DNA of 64,000 nucleotides from Vitis vinifera. Its lineage: Eukaryota > Streptophyta > Magnoliopsida > Vitales > Vitaceae. Positions 26,027 to 36,862 of the stretch are shown here, in pieces (within the stretch, counting starts at the first letter, position 1; each line of letters starts with the position of its first letter). The stretch covers positions 1,116,501-1,180,500 of the forward strand of contig NC_081810.1 of assembly GCF_030704535.1 (NCBI RefSeq). Reading direction: 5' to 3'. A program made the translations under genes and the position numbers. The notes under the pieces were generated by a model. The model was not told the origin of the DNA, made no database searches, and was given only the letters and a program-made list of their open reading frames with translations.

Positions 26027-26088
26027 CCGCCTAGGTTTTGTGAACAAATGGGATGCATTGTGGCCGGCAAAGGGTGTGCATTGTGGTC

Positions 26089-26670
26089 ATGGCTAGAGCT
26101 CTCCTCATCTCACCTTCCTTCTTCATCTTCTTCATCTTTCTCATTTTCTCTTCTGCCAAGATCCCAGTTTTCGGAGAAGAATATAGCTATGTCAAGCGTC
26201 TCAATCCTAAGAAAATGAAGATGTTGAAGGAAAAGTTAAGTCATTTTCGACTTTATTGGCATGATATTCTTAGTGGGTCTAATCCAACCTCAATTCCAGT
26301 AGTTAAACCGGTGAATAACTCATCAACATTCTTTGGTTCAATAAATATGATCGATAATCCATTAACCATTGAGCCAAAATTAAACTCAAAAATGGTTGGA
26401 AAGGCCCAAGGGTTTTATGCGTCTGCGGGACAAGAAAATTTTGGATTGTTGATGGTTATGAATTTTGCATTCAACGATGACAAGTATAATGGTAGCACAT
26501 TTACTGTGATAGGACGAAATGATGTTTTTTCTAAGGTGAGGGAAATGGAGATAGTTGGTGGCAGTGGGCTTTTCCGATTTGCTACAGGTTATGTTCAAGC
26601 AAAAACTTACATGTTCGGTACCAATGGAGATGCCATTGTCGAATACAATGCCTATGTTTTACATTATTGA
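26089..26670 (+). CDS. Dirigent protein D3 (DIR-b/d type)
   Basis: 193 residues, single exon, paired with D4 by sequence ([23 protein letters not shown]). Signal peptide 1-29, dirigent domain about 33-193 with Asp59 in [43 protein letters not shown] and EYNAYVLHY. Two local oddities: the FARGY/FAKGY motif reads FATGY (Thr166), so the basic residue kept in all other copies is missing, and GPKLSS reads EPKLNS. An in-frame ATG at 26053 would add 12 residues ([12 protein letters not shown]); 26089 is preferred because it matches the start of all other copies and because a transcription start about 30 bp after the TATA box would fall close to 26053. Candidate poly(A) signal AATAAA at 26831. Confidence 0.94.
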   Translation: MARALLISPSFFIFFIFLIFSSAKIPVFGEEYSYVKRLNPKKMKMLKEKLSHFRLYWHDILSGSNPTSIPVVKPVNNSSTFFGSINMIDNPLTIEPKLNSKMVGKAQGFYASAGQENFGLLMVMNFAFNDDKYNGSTFTVIGRNDVFSKVREMEIVGGSGLFRFATGYVQAKTYMFGTNGDAIVEYNAYVLHY

Positions 26671-26749
26671 TATTTTTCCTTTTTTTAACTTTTCAGTCGA
26701 GCTTTGTTCCACAGTGATAGACTTGAATTGTTGTGTGTTCCCACTGTAG

Positions 26750-28730
26750 CTAAGTGGGGTTCTCTAGTTTTGCTTAATTTAATTAAATTAAGTTACTCTT
26801 ACTTTACCTAATTTATTGTAAGCATGCAATAATAAAATAAAATTTAAGTATCACGTATAGTTTGATTTAGAATTTATTTGTTTATTTAAATTTTTTAGAG
26901 AAGTTACAAAAATAGAAAAAAAAAAACACATGTAATTCAAAGAAAATCATATTTGAAAATTCTCGATGATAGTGATAGATCGTGTAGAGAGAAGAAAAAT
27001 AAGACCATATTCAATTTTATTTGTTTCTTATGATTTTCTTAATTTTCTTATGTTCCTCTATTGTTTAAAAAACTAGTGAAAATGATTCTTTATTTCACTT
27101 TGTTTTTTTAAAAATGAAAATAGAGAACAACAACTGAATAAGGTTATGAATTTTTTAAAAACAAATATTTGTTTTTAAAATAGAAAACTATTTTTTAAAT
27201 CACATGGTCAAACATGTTATAATAGTTTAAAATTTTGTTTTAAAAAAATGGAAGTATATATATGAAAAAAAAAAAATTACAGCTTGAAAGTGATTTTTAA
27301 AGATTAAGTACAGCAAAACAACATTTTATATGGAATTTATTAGTATTTTTATTTTTAAAATAAAAAAATAGAAATTCAAATTTTTGTTTTTAAAAGTTTT
27401 AAAATAGAAAACAAAATTATACCCAAATAACACCTTTTAAGTTTGTAATTTACTAAAAGTTCATCAGTCAAGATTCCTAAAACTCTATTACGTCATAGTC
27501 CCACACAACTCAAGAAAGGTTATATCCATATATTCAAGATGACCTCCTAAATCTTGATCTATATGCATGGAGGTATAAATTTTTTATAAATAATTTTTTA
27601 TTTTTAAAAACAAAAACCTATTTTTAAATCACACAATCAAACAGATTGGAAGCCTTCAATCCTTAATATCTTTTAACTTAAAATCTTACCATTAGATAAC
27701 ATTGCTTTAGAATTTATAAATCATGTATTATAAGTAAACTAAAATCATATTATTGTTGATAGTAATGAGATACACTTTATATCTTATTTGATAAAGGTTA
27801 AGAAACCATATACAAATTATTAATTAATTAATAATTTATTAATGTAACCTTATCATTATACAAATAAAATATTTCTATTATTTCCATTTTCAAAATTTAA
27901 AACTCAAAGAAGTCAAAAGAAAATTTCTTAATTTTTCAACTAATAAAATCCCTTTTATAAAAAAAAGAAAAAAAGAAAAAGAAAGTCAACAAATCTTGAA
28001 ATTTCAAAATTTTAAGATATTAATGTACCAGTTATTAAGTAGATCGAGTATATTTAGTAGTGATTCTATTTGAAGTACTTTAGTAAAAGTGTTTTTTCTA
28101 AAAATGTTTTTAGAAGAATCGTCCATTAATTTCTTTTTTAAGAAACATTATAAATAATTTGTCAATTTTTTAAAAATATTTTCTAATTTTAAATGCCAAA
28201 ATATTTTAAAATATAGGGAAAAATATATTTCCATATACCTATATGAAAAAAACCACAAAATAAAAATTTAAGTTTATAAAATATAAATTTCAAGCACTTA
28301 TATAAAAATAATTAGTATTTCACATATTTTCTTTATCAAATATATTACATTTGATCACGTAGAATATACCTTTTAATGATATGAGTGTATTAAATTTGAA
28401 TTATTTTTATTTTGTTTTTATTTTATAATTATTTTTATATTAGCTTGTGAAAACCTTTTTTTTTTGTAAGTTAGAAGGAGTTTCTCTCCATCGAAACACG
28501 CAGTGTCTTTTTCCCTTTTCTTGTAAACCCTAGAAAACTCTAAACCCTAAATTCGGTGCTCAGAAAGACTTGGGCATGGAAGAAGAGAATGAAAGTAAAG
28601 TCAATTCCTTTATTTTTAAATCCTCAGTTCACTTTTGCTTCCATTGGGTGGGTGGGTGGGATACCTGGAAATTGTATCAGACCTACCGTCACTCACAAGT
28701 CTGAATTAAAATGACAATTTTATCCAATAG
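26750..28730. other. D3-D4 intergenic region
   Basis: No gene. 27640-27960 repeats the D2-D3 segment at about 24960. 28490-28740 is D4's distal flank and matches D3's flank at about 25600-25790 (words such as CTAGAAAACTCTAAACCC). Confidence 0.6.
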
Positions 28731-28734
28731 AATG

Positions 28735-29041
28735 GGTTTTGGGGCGACTTTGATTGCGGGAGGCCTCATTTTCTAGAAAAGGTTGGCCCAACCACACCAT
28801 CCTCTTTCCATGTTTTTTCTCAACAAACGCGTGCCCAAGTCAATAAGACTTGCAAATCACCCAAAACCACCATATGCCCAAGGCACCAAACCCCATAAGA
28901 TGGAGGGGCATTTTTGTCATTCTCGTTAGAAATATTCCCGTTGTGATGGGTCGGTGCGATTGGCAATTATAACATCTTTGAATTTGGAAAAGTGGGCTTT
29001 AATTGTGTGGAAAATGAACAATTCAATAATTTATATATATA
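28735..29041 (+). promoter_or_regulatory. D4 promoter: conserved block and TATA box
   Basis: Distal GGCCCA sites are weaker than in D1-D3 (the first reads GGGGCGACTTTGAT) but TTGGCCCAACC persists near 28790. The block CCATAAGATGGAGGGGCATT ends near 28921. TATA box TTATATATATA at 29031-29041, 37 bp before the start codon. Confidence 0.6.
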
Positions 29042-29078
29042 TCCTAGGTTTTGTGAGCAAAGGGTGTGCATTGTGGCC

Positions 29079-29660
29079 ATGGCTAGAGCTCTCCTCATCT
29101 CACCTCCCTACTTCATCTTCCTTATCTTTCTCATTTTCTCTTATGCCACAATCCCAACTTTTGGAGAAGAATATAGCTATGTCAAGCGTGTCAATCCTAA
29201 GAAAATGAAGATATTGAAGGAAAAGTTAAGTCATTTTCGACTTTACTGGCACGACATTGTTAGCGGGTCTAATCCAACCTCAATTCAAGTGGTTAAACCA
29301 GTGAATAACTCGTCAACATTCTTTGGTTCAATAAATATGATTGATAATCCGTTAACCATTGGACCAAAGTTGAGCTCAAAACTGGTTGGAAAGGCTCAAG
29401 GGTTTTATTCATCTGCAGGACAAGAAGAATTTGGATTATTGATGGTTATGAATTTTGTATTCATCGATGGCAAGTATAATGGTAGCACATTCACTGTGTT
29501 AGGACGAAACAAAGTTCTTTCTAAGGTGAGAGAGATGGAGGTGATCGGTGGCAGTGGAATTTTTCGATTTGCTAAAGGTTATGTTCAAGCAAAAACTTAC
29601 ATGTTCAATTCCACGGGGGACGCTACTGTTGAGTATAATGCCTATGTCAAACATTATTGA
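29079..29660 (+). CDS. Dirigent protein D4 (DIR-b/d type)
   Basis: 193 residues, single exon, sister to D3. Signal peptide 1-29 ([20 protein letters not shown]...), mature N-terminus near [13 protein letters not shown]. Asp59 in [59 protein letters not shown] (Ile for the usual Leu) and C-terminus EYNAYVKHY, where Lys replaces the usual Leu/Ile before HY. NNSS, NGST and NSTG sequons. The ATG at 29079 lies in the shared GTGGCCATGGCTAGAGC context after one copy of the leader unit CCTAGGTTTTGTGAGCAAAG. An upstream in-frame ATG at 28992 precedes the TATA box and is not used. Candidate poly(A) signal AATAAA at 29825. Confidence 0.95.
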   Translation: MARALLISPPYFIFLIFLIFSYATIPTFGEEYSYVKRVNPKKMKILKEKLSHFRLYWHDIVSGSNPTSIQVVKPVNNSSTFFGSINMIDNPLTIGPKLSSKLVGKAQGFYSSAGQEEFGLLMVMNFVFIDGKYNGSTFTVLGRNKVLSKVREMEVIGGSGIFRFAKGYVQAKTYMFNSTGDATVEYNAYVKHY

Positions 29661-29799
29661 TTTTTTTTTCTTTTTTTAGTATTTTAATGGAGCTTTGGTC
29701 CATAGTGGTGATAGACTTGAATTATTGTGTGTTCCCACCATAGCTAAGTGGGGTTCTATAGTTTTGCTTAATTTAATTAAATTATGTTGCTCTTTCTTT

Positions 29800-31945
29800 A
29801 CCTAATTTAAGGTAAGTATGCAGAAATAAAATAAAATTTAAGTATCAAGTATAGTTTGATTTGAAATTTATTTGCTTAATTAAAAATTTTAGAGAAGTTA
29901 AAAAAAAACACATGTAATTCTAAGAAAATCATATTTGAAGATTTTCGATTATACTATTAGATCGTGTTAAGAAAATAAGAATAATATTATGTTCAATTTT
30001 ATTTGTTTCTTATAGTTTCCTTAATTTCCTCATGTTCCCCGTCCTCTATTTTAAAAGCTAGTAAAAACAACTTTTACTTTTCTATTCCATTTTATTTAAA
30101 ATAAAAAATAAAAATAGAAAATAACGGCCACTGTTATAGTTTTTTTAAAAGTAAGTTTTTGTTTTTGAAACAAAAAAAAAAAACTATTTTTTAATCTTGC
30201 CAAACATGATGTGTTTTAAATCCGTTTAAAAAAAATCGAAGTATATAAAAAAAAAAATTTACTACTTGAAAGTGATTTTTAAAGATTAAGTACAAGAATT
30301 TAATATTTTATATTTTTATTTTTACTTTAAAAACAAAAATAGGAAATGTATCTAAATATGAAGTAATTTTTTTTTTACTTTATTGCATTTCACAAATATT
30401 ATTCCCAAATTATAAAAATCTCTTTGAAAATGTTAATTTTTTTTAAAAAAAAATTAAAAATAGAAAACAAAATTACACCCAAATAACACCTTAAATTTGT
30501 AATCTACTAAAAGGTCAAAATTCCTAGAACACTATTAGATCATGGTCCAATCCAATTTAAGAAAGACCAAATACATATATTAAAGATAGTTTCTTGTGTT
30601 TGACACTAATTCTGTAAAGTGCTTCTAGCTAAAAATAAATAGATGTTTAGTAAAATTTAGGAAACACTTTTAAAAATTTGATAAGTTACTTTCAATGTCA
30701 AAAATCACTTACAGTATTTTTTAGAAAAACATTAGATAGTTGATTATTCTAAAAACACTCATAACGACAATATTTTCAATAAAAAACACTTCGAGTTGAA
30801 ACATTACTAAATACACTTTAAATCTTGAACTTTATGCGTGGAGGTATGAATTATAATTTTTTTTCCTCCACCTTTAATTATGGTATGATTTTCATGAAAT
30901 TGTAGGTTTTAGACCTAGCTTATTCACTAAAACCATTATATAACATATGGCATAGTTTTATTTTCATTTTGTACATGGACTATTAGCCTTTAATGCTTCA
31001 TATCCTCTAACTTAAAAATCTTAATATAGATAACAATCCCATGTTAGAAAAATATAAATTAGGCCTTACAAGTAAGCTAGAATCATATTGTTGTTTATTG
31101 TATATGAGATACACTTAATATCTTATCTAGATGTGGCTAAATCATATGCAAAATATTTGTCAATTCAACAAGAAAAAAAAATATAACTAAGTTTAAAATA
31201 AGCTCACTATACTTCAATGTAGAAAATTGATATTTGCATTTATTTAAGCCAATATCCAACCTAGGTTGCTTTGAAGTAGAGTTAAATCCATACAACGAGT
31301 ATGTAATTCTCCTACAAAATAGGAAGGAAGAGTAGAAGAGTTTATGGATCTTCCATTTTCTAACTTAGCTATCTGTAGAGACATGATCTTATAGAGTTAT
31401 TTGTTGCATATGCTAAGATGAGAGCAAATTGATAGTGGGTTCATTGCACTTATGAAATTTAAATTCTTGAACACTTGAGATTAACAAATTCCTTACATTA
31501 TTAAAAATAAATTTTAAACTAGATTAATTGTAGATAATGAAAAATTAAGACTTTTGATACCTTTAGACTACGTTTGACTCGTGTACCAAACACCTTTTAA
31601 AAGAATTTTTAGAAAAATCATTTATCAATTACTTTTTTAGGAGTCATTTTTCAATTTTTTAAAAAATACTTTCAAATTTTATCAAACACGCAATCTTCAA
31701 AAAAATATGTTGTTTAAACTAAAAATATTTTCTAAAATTACCAAAAAAGGGGCTTTTAATATATTTACTAGTTCCCACAAAATAATGGAGTTCTCTCCCC
31801 TTTTTGCCCTAAAAATGATAAAGAATATAAAGTACGAAATTTAAATCGTGGGAGAGATAAAAAGATATCCATATATACCAGACCTACATTCGCTCACATG
31901 TTTGAATGGTAAAATGACAATTTTATTCAATAGGACGAAGGGTTT
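29800..31945. other. D4-D5 intergenic region
   Basis: AT-rich, no gene. The first part parallels the region after D3 (shared words around GTTTGATTT and AGAAGTTA). About 30960-31100 repeats the unit segment seen at 24960 and 27645. Confidence 0.6.
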
Positions 31946-31952
31946 CGGCCCA

Positions 31953-32018
31953 GCACAATAAGCCTTAGGGCCCACTTTGATGGCGGCACAATAAACCTTA
32001 GGGCCAACTTTGATGGCG
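31953..32018 (+). repeat. 33-bp tandem duplication carrying GGCC-type sites upstream of D5
   Basis: GCACAATAAGCCTTAGGGCC... at 31953-31985 is repeated as GCACAATAAACCTTAGGGCC... at 31986-32018. The D6 and D8 flanks (near 38928 and 61648) have one copy. The duplication doubles a GGGCC-containing promoter word in D5. Confidence 0.85.
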
Positions 32019-32952
32019 GCTGCCGTGGCGGAGCCAGACTCCTTTGTTATGGGGGAGGGATCAAGAGAATTATTAATATATTATAGTTAAGGTAATTAAT
32101 GATATTTATTATTATTATTATTAAAATTAAATAATTTTAAATATTGATTATAAAAATGTATAAAATTAAACCACCATAGTACTAAGAATATTTATATATA
32201 TATATAAAATTACCAAGAACATTTAAAGAAAAATTTCAAAAGAAATAAAAATTAGAAAGAAAAATCATTAAATTTTTTTTTAATAATTTTAATTATTTTG
32301 TAGCAAAACCCATAAAAGTTACTTTAAAGAATTTAATAATTTCTTTATAAATTTCACCATTTTTCATGAAAAATGTGTTTTTTAGGTCTGACTATCTTAT
32401 TTACACTTTAATCTCATTCTTTATACTTATATCCGAAAACCTAAATTTTTCTATATACTTTTAGAAGTGAGGATTAAAATTTTCATAAATACCAAAATTA
32501 ATACCTTAATCTTTACAAGATAGTTGAAAGTAAAATCTTTTAATTAAAATTTATGTTTCATATAATAATAATAATTCATTACGAAAATGGTAGTAGTTTA
32601 AAAGTATTATTTTTTATGATTTAATTAAATCCAATAAAAAATAATTATAAAAAGAGAAAAAGATTGAATAAGCAAGAAGAAAGAAATGTCAATATTAAAT
32701 AAGATTTTTTTTATTATTGTTCAATTTTAATATTTTATTAGTAATTAATGGTTAATATTGTTTTTTTTGGTAATAATATTTAATTGTTATTATTTTGAAA
32801 ACTAAATTTATATTCTTTTTAGAGGGGGTAATTTTCTATTTTGGTTTTTATTTTCCTAAAAAAGTTTATCATATAAGGGAATTTTTTGTTTCTAGAAAAT
32901 TGAGGGGGGACACATGGTCCTCTGAGCCTTACTTGGCTCCGCCAGTGGCAGC
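32019..32952. mobile_element. Inverted-repeat element of about 0.93 kb, unclassified, upstream of D5
   Basis: Ends GCTGCCGTGGCGGAGCCA (32019-32036) and TGGCTCCGCCAGTGGCAGC (32934-32952) are inverted repeats with one substitution and one indel. The interior is AT-rich with no coding capacity, so it would be non-autonomous. The D3 and D4 flanks read straight through this point without it, while D6, D7 and D8 contain related sequence (separate entries). A target-site duplication could not be fixed, so the superfamily is open. Confidence 0.65.
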
Positions 32953-32959
32953 AGGACTC

Positions 32960-33262
32960 ATGTCCTGGACAAAGTTAGGCCCAACGACTCAGGTCTTTCC
33001 ATGTTTTGCTTCTTTCCAGTCAAAAAATGCGTGCCATTACAGGTCGATAAGACTCGGAAATTACGCCCAAAGCACCAAACCCCATAAGATGGAGGGGCGT
33101 TTTGGTCATTCACGTTAGATATTTTCCCCACTGTGATGTGTCTTTGAGCGGTGGGCAAATATGACTTGGTCTTTGCGCGGTTGGAAGCTTTATATGTCTT
33201 GGAATCTGGAAAAGTCTATTTTATCGTATGGAAAATGAACCATTCGATATACATATATATAG
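32960..33262 (+). promoter_or_regulatory. D5 proximal promoter and TATA box
   Basis: AGGCCCAACGACTC near 32976, the conserved block CCATAAGATGGAGGGGCGTT to about 33110, a doubled 'gactTGGTCTTTGCG'-type word between about 33130 and 33190, and a TATA-like ACATATATATAG at 33251-33262. The distal GGCCCA part sits on the other side of the 0.93 kb element, so insertion moved it about 1 kb away. Confidence 0.55.
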
Positions 33263-33312
33263 CCTAGGTTCTTGTGAGCAAAGGCATATATCCTAGGTTT
33301 TGTGAGCAAAGG
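33263..33312 (+). repeat. D5 leader repeat, two copies of about 29 bp
   Basis: CCTAGGTTCTTGTGAGCAAA at 33263 and CCTAGGTTTTGTGAGCAAAG at 33292 lie between TATA box and start codon. D4 and D6 have one copy, D7 and D8 three. Confidence 0.85.
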
Positions 33313-33327
33313 GTGTGCATTGTAACC

Positions 33328-33909
33328 ATGGCTAAAGCTCTCCTCGTTTCACCTTCCTACTTCATCTTCTTCATCTTCCTCATTTTCTCTTCTACCACAA
33401 TCCCAGTTTTCGGAGAAGAATACAGCTATGTTCAAAGTGTCAATCCTAAGAAAATGAAAATGCTGAGGGAAAAGGTAAGTCATTTTAAACTTTATTGGCA
33501 TGATCTTGTTAGCGGGTCTAATGCAACCTCAATTACAGTGATTAAAGCAGTGAATAACACAACACCATATTTTGGTATGATAAATATAATTGATAACCCG
33601 TTAACCGTTGGGCCTAATTTGAGCTCAAAAACAGTTGGAAAGGCCCAAGGGCTTTATGCATCTACGGGACAAAAAGATGTTGAAATATTGATGGTTATGA
33701 ATTTTGCATTCACTGATGGGAAGTACAATGGTAGCACATTCACTGTATTAGGACGAAACAATGTTCCTGCTAAGGTAAGGGAGATGCCAATAATCGGTGG
33801 CAGTGGGCTTTTCCGATTTGCTAGAGGTTATGTTCTAGCAACAACTTATGAGCTCAGCAACACTGGAGATGCCAATATTGAATACAATGCCTATGTAATA
33901 CATTATTAA
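33328..33909 (+). CDS. Dirigent protein D5 (DIR-b/d type)
   Basis: 193 residues, single exon. By sequence the basal member of the D5-D8 group: it shares [21 protein letters not shown] and [15 protein letters not shown] with D6-D8, but keeps His58-Asp59 (YWHDLVSG), the NPLT proline and Ala188 (EYNAYVIHY) as in D1-D4. Signal peptide 1-29, mature start near EEYSYVQ. Sequons NATS, NNTT, NLSS and NGST. The ATG at 33328 follows the two-copy leader repeat. The stop is followed by a short (TG)n tract; candidate poly(A) signal AATAAA at 34087. Family role is secretion to the apoplast and stereocontrol of phenolic chemistry; the substrate cannot be read from sequence. Confidence 0.95.
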   Translation: MAKALLVSPSYFIFFIFLIFSSTTIPVFGEEYSYVQSVNPKKMKMLREKVSHFKLYWHDLVSGSNATSITVIKAVNNTTPYFGMINIIDNPLTVGPNLSSKTVGKAQGLYASTGQKDVEILMVMNFAFTDGKYNGSTFTVLGRNNVPAKVREMPIIGGSGLFRFARGYVLATTYELSNTGDANIEYNAYVIHY

Positions 33910-34458
33910 TGTGTGTGTGTGTGTGTTTTTTTTTTTCTAATTTTTCTATGGAGCTTTGGTCCACAATAGTGATATACTTGAATAATCGTATGCTCCCAAC
34001 GTTAACTAAGTGGGATTCTCTAGTTTTGTTTAGTTTGAATAAATTAGGTGGTTTTTACTTCACCTAATTGAATGTAAGCATACAATAATAAAATAAAATG
34101 CTTATTTACATGGATTAATTATTTTCTTGAAATTTGTTAAACTATACCTTATTCTAAAAATCAACATTCAAAACTGGATCGGATATTGAATCGAAAAAAT
34201 TACCAATTCACAATTCACAAATCGGACCGATGGTCCAACCATGATCAAACCGTCATAAATATATATATTTTATATTTTATTTAAATTAAATAATATTTAT
34301 AATATTATTTATTTATTATTATATAAATGTATTAATGGTTTAAATTTATTAAACAAAATATATATAATATTTAAATATGAAATATATTCAAAATCGTAAA
34401 TACAAAAAAAGTCGTAATTAAATATGAAAACAAATTGAAAATGAAAAAAAAACACGTG

Positions 34459-34516
<58 letters not shown>

Positions 34517-35142
34517 TTTTGAAATAGGCTATGTACTTATTTTCTGTTAAAAATAAAAAGGATGCAGCATAGTGGAGTAGTAATGCTCGTTATGATATTC
34601 GTCACCGATTATCGGTCGGTATTTGTCGGTAAATTTACCGATTTTTCTGGAAATTTCCCGATATTTCCTACCAGTCCAGCCCGCGCACAGGATACAAAAT
34701 CTGTCCAATTTTTTTTTTAAAAAAAACATAAGGCGTTATTTGGTAATCTGATCATGATTTGCAGGCAAAGGTTGTGTTTTTCCGCCTGGCTCAAAAATTG
34801 TGGATTTAGGGTTCGTGAAATTTAAATCGAATGGCACAAAAGCAAAGAGACACCTTAGAACAGATCCAGAAAACACAGGGAGCAAAAAAAAATTTTGGTT
34901 TTCCTTGGGGGTTTTGCATGGATTTTCTCAGAAATCAAACGAGGATGAATTTTCCCGGAAATCGAATGAGGGGTGGATTTTCTTGGGAATCAAACGGGGG
35001 TTGCAAAAAAAAAAAAATAATAACATGATTAGATTAGTACCTGCAAGGATTGAGAGTGGCAGAGGAAAATAGGGCCTTCTCAGGGATTCTCTCGTCTGGA
35101 GGGCAACTTCAGAAAAGGGCTTCTTGATGCCCGAGTGAGAAA

Positions 35143-35260
35143 GAAGCATATCAAGTGAGCAATTTTCCGTGGGTGGCCCTTTTTATTTTTAGATTTAGTA
35201 GAGATAAAATAAAAAAAAAAAAAAAAAAAAAAAGGAAGCATATCAAGTGAGCAATTTTCC
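35143..35260 (+). mobile_element. Short A-tailed insertion flanked by 26-bp direct repeats (retroposition-like)
   Basis: The 26-bp word starting GAAGCATATCAAGTGAGC occurs at 35143-35168 and, identical, at 35235-35260. Between them are 66 bp ending in 23 consecutive A residues. Direct repeats around a 3' poly(A) are the signature of LINE-machinery retroposition, here of a very short template. A plain tandem duplication with later A-tract growth is the alternative. Confidence 0.6.
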
Positions 35261-36024
35261 TCTCCCTATATAAATAATTATTAATTATCCATCTTTATTT
35301 TGATTAAATCACTACCATGGATTAAAATTTTGGTTTTTATCGATCATATTTTATGAATTAAAATTAATTTGATAAGATAAATTATTAATAATTTTAATTA
35401 TTTAAATAAATTAATATTAATAAAAAAAAGTTGTTATCATATTTTTAATAAAATTTTAGAAATTAAATCTCAAATAAAATATTTTATATAAATTATTTTA
35501 ATTTTTCATTTAAAATGTAATAAAACATGTTTTAATAAAAGTATTTTAAAATAAATATTATCATCAACAAAATGGCTCTCTTCGTCTAATAATATGATAG
35601 AATTACATCAATATTCATTTTGATACTATGACTATTGCAATGTCATATGTATTATATTTATGTATAAATTGTTTTTATTTAATAAAATCAAATATTTTTT
35701 AACTCAATTCTAATTTTATACACTTCCAAAATTCATATTTATTACTCTTAAAATTCAAATATCAAATTTATCGATATATCTCTATCTACTGATATATATA
35801 TATTTTTATCATATTTATGTCAATTATACTTACAAAATGACTTTAAAATATGTGTATTTTCTTTTTCTTTTTTCTTTTTTATTTATCATTTTTTAGAGTT
35901 TTTGCAAGCATTCCCATAAATTTTAAATAATTTCCACTTCACCGATATTTGTGAAAAAAAATATTTACCGATATTTTTAATATATTCGCAAAATCGAAGT
36001 ATCGATATTTTCATCATTGACCTA

Positions 36025-36067
36025 ATCCCACATCGGAAGTAAGAGGAAAAATAAAGTGCTTTATAAA
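36025..36067 (+). promoter_or_regulatory. snRNA-type USE plus TATA pair
   Basis: ATCCCACATCG at 36025-36035 fits the plant U-snRNA upstream sequence element RTCCCACATCG exactly. TTTATAAA follows at 36060-36067, 24 bp later, a spacing typical of RNA polymerase III snRNA promoters rather than the longer Pol II spacing. About 24 bp further on, a putative transcript would contain the perfect hairpin ACCCCT-gatt-AGGGGT (about 36129-36144) followed by CCATTTTG. I recognise no known snRNA in it. It lies inside the hAT-type element. Confidence 0.45.
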
Positions 36068-36862
36068 CCTCTTCCCATGTAACACAAGTTGGGTAATCAA
36101 GTCAAGTGGTTGTTGGGCCTTATGGCACAACCCCTGATTAGGGGTCCATTTTGCAAGATGGGTGTGGGCTGTCAATGTTGAGTCTGGGAGAGGATATAGG
36201 CCATTTTGCCCAAAAAAAAAGGGTAGGCAAACAATGTTGGCCGAAAAAAATAAAAGTTGGGGTGTTGAACATTGATAACCGACCTAAAAGGAGGAATCGG
36301 ACAAGAAAGGTCATCGATTGACGGCGATTTTTAAAATATTGCTAAAAATAATAATAATAATAATAATAAATTGGAGAGAAGTAGATTTCAAAGCTCATAT
36401 CAATAAAGTTGAAGTATATCACTTTTCTATTCAACTTAAGCTAGTTTTTATGGGTTGATTTGATATGTTTGAATTATCATACATATGGCTTTTGAAAATA
36501 AGGCTAACTGGGTGGACCTACCTTGACTTTGTTTACCAAGAATGACATATTTCTTTGATTTCACGTTACTCAACTTATCTTGACCAAACTAAAACATATT
36601 CAACTTTGAAATTTCACTAGTTTTTAGTCATATGTAATGATAATGAAGTTAGAAAATGCTAAAAAAATTGAGTAGCATTCTCATTTACAAAAATGCTTTT
36701 TAGAAATGTTTTGATAAAAAATTTATTTAGCTTGACGTGATACATAAGTTGACTTTTTCTTTTATTTCACTTAATATATGGTTTAATTGAACATTTTTCA
36801 AAAGAAGATATGATTCTTAAACAACAACCTTTTCCCATTATTTACAAATTCTACAAGGTCCA

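Larger units (their letters stand above)
34162..36341. mobile_element. Non-autonomous hAT-type DNA transposon, 2.18 kb
   Basis: Degenerate terminal inverted repeats: the left end starts CAACATTCAAAACTGG and the right end, read inward, starts CAATATTTTAAAAATCG. Both sides are flanked by the exact 8-bp duplication CTAAAAAT (34154-34161 and 36342-36349), the length made by hAT transposases. The D6, D7 and D8 3' flanks run from ...TATTCT plus A-rich sequence directly into TTGGAGAGAAG, an approximate empty site. No transposase-like reading frame is present. Inside lie a long (TA)n tract (about 34464-34511), 'ccgatattt'-type words at both sides (about 34610-34670 and 35940-36010), a small A-tailed insertion at 35169-35234 and a USE/TATA pair at 36025-36067. 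Confidence 0.75.

Noticed and set aside
34800-35072. 90-codon frame inside the hAT-type element
   Set aside because: Contains short internal repeats and poly-Lys from an A-tract; no transposase or other domain. A captured gene piece is possible but unsupported.
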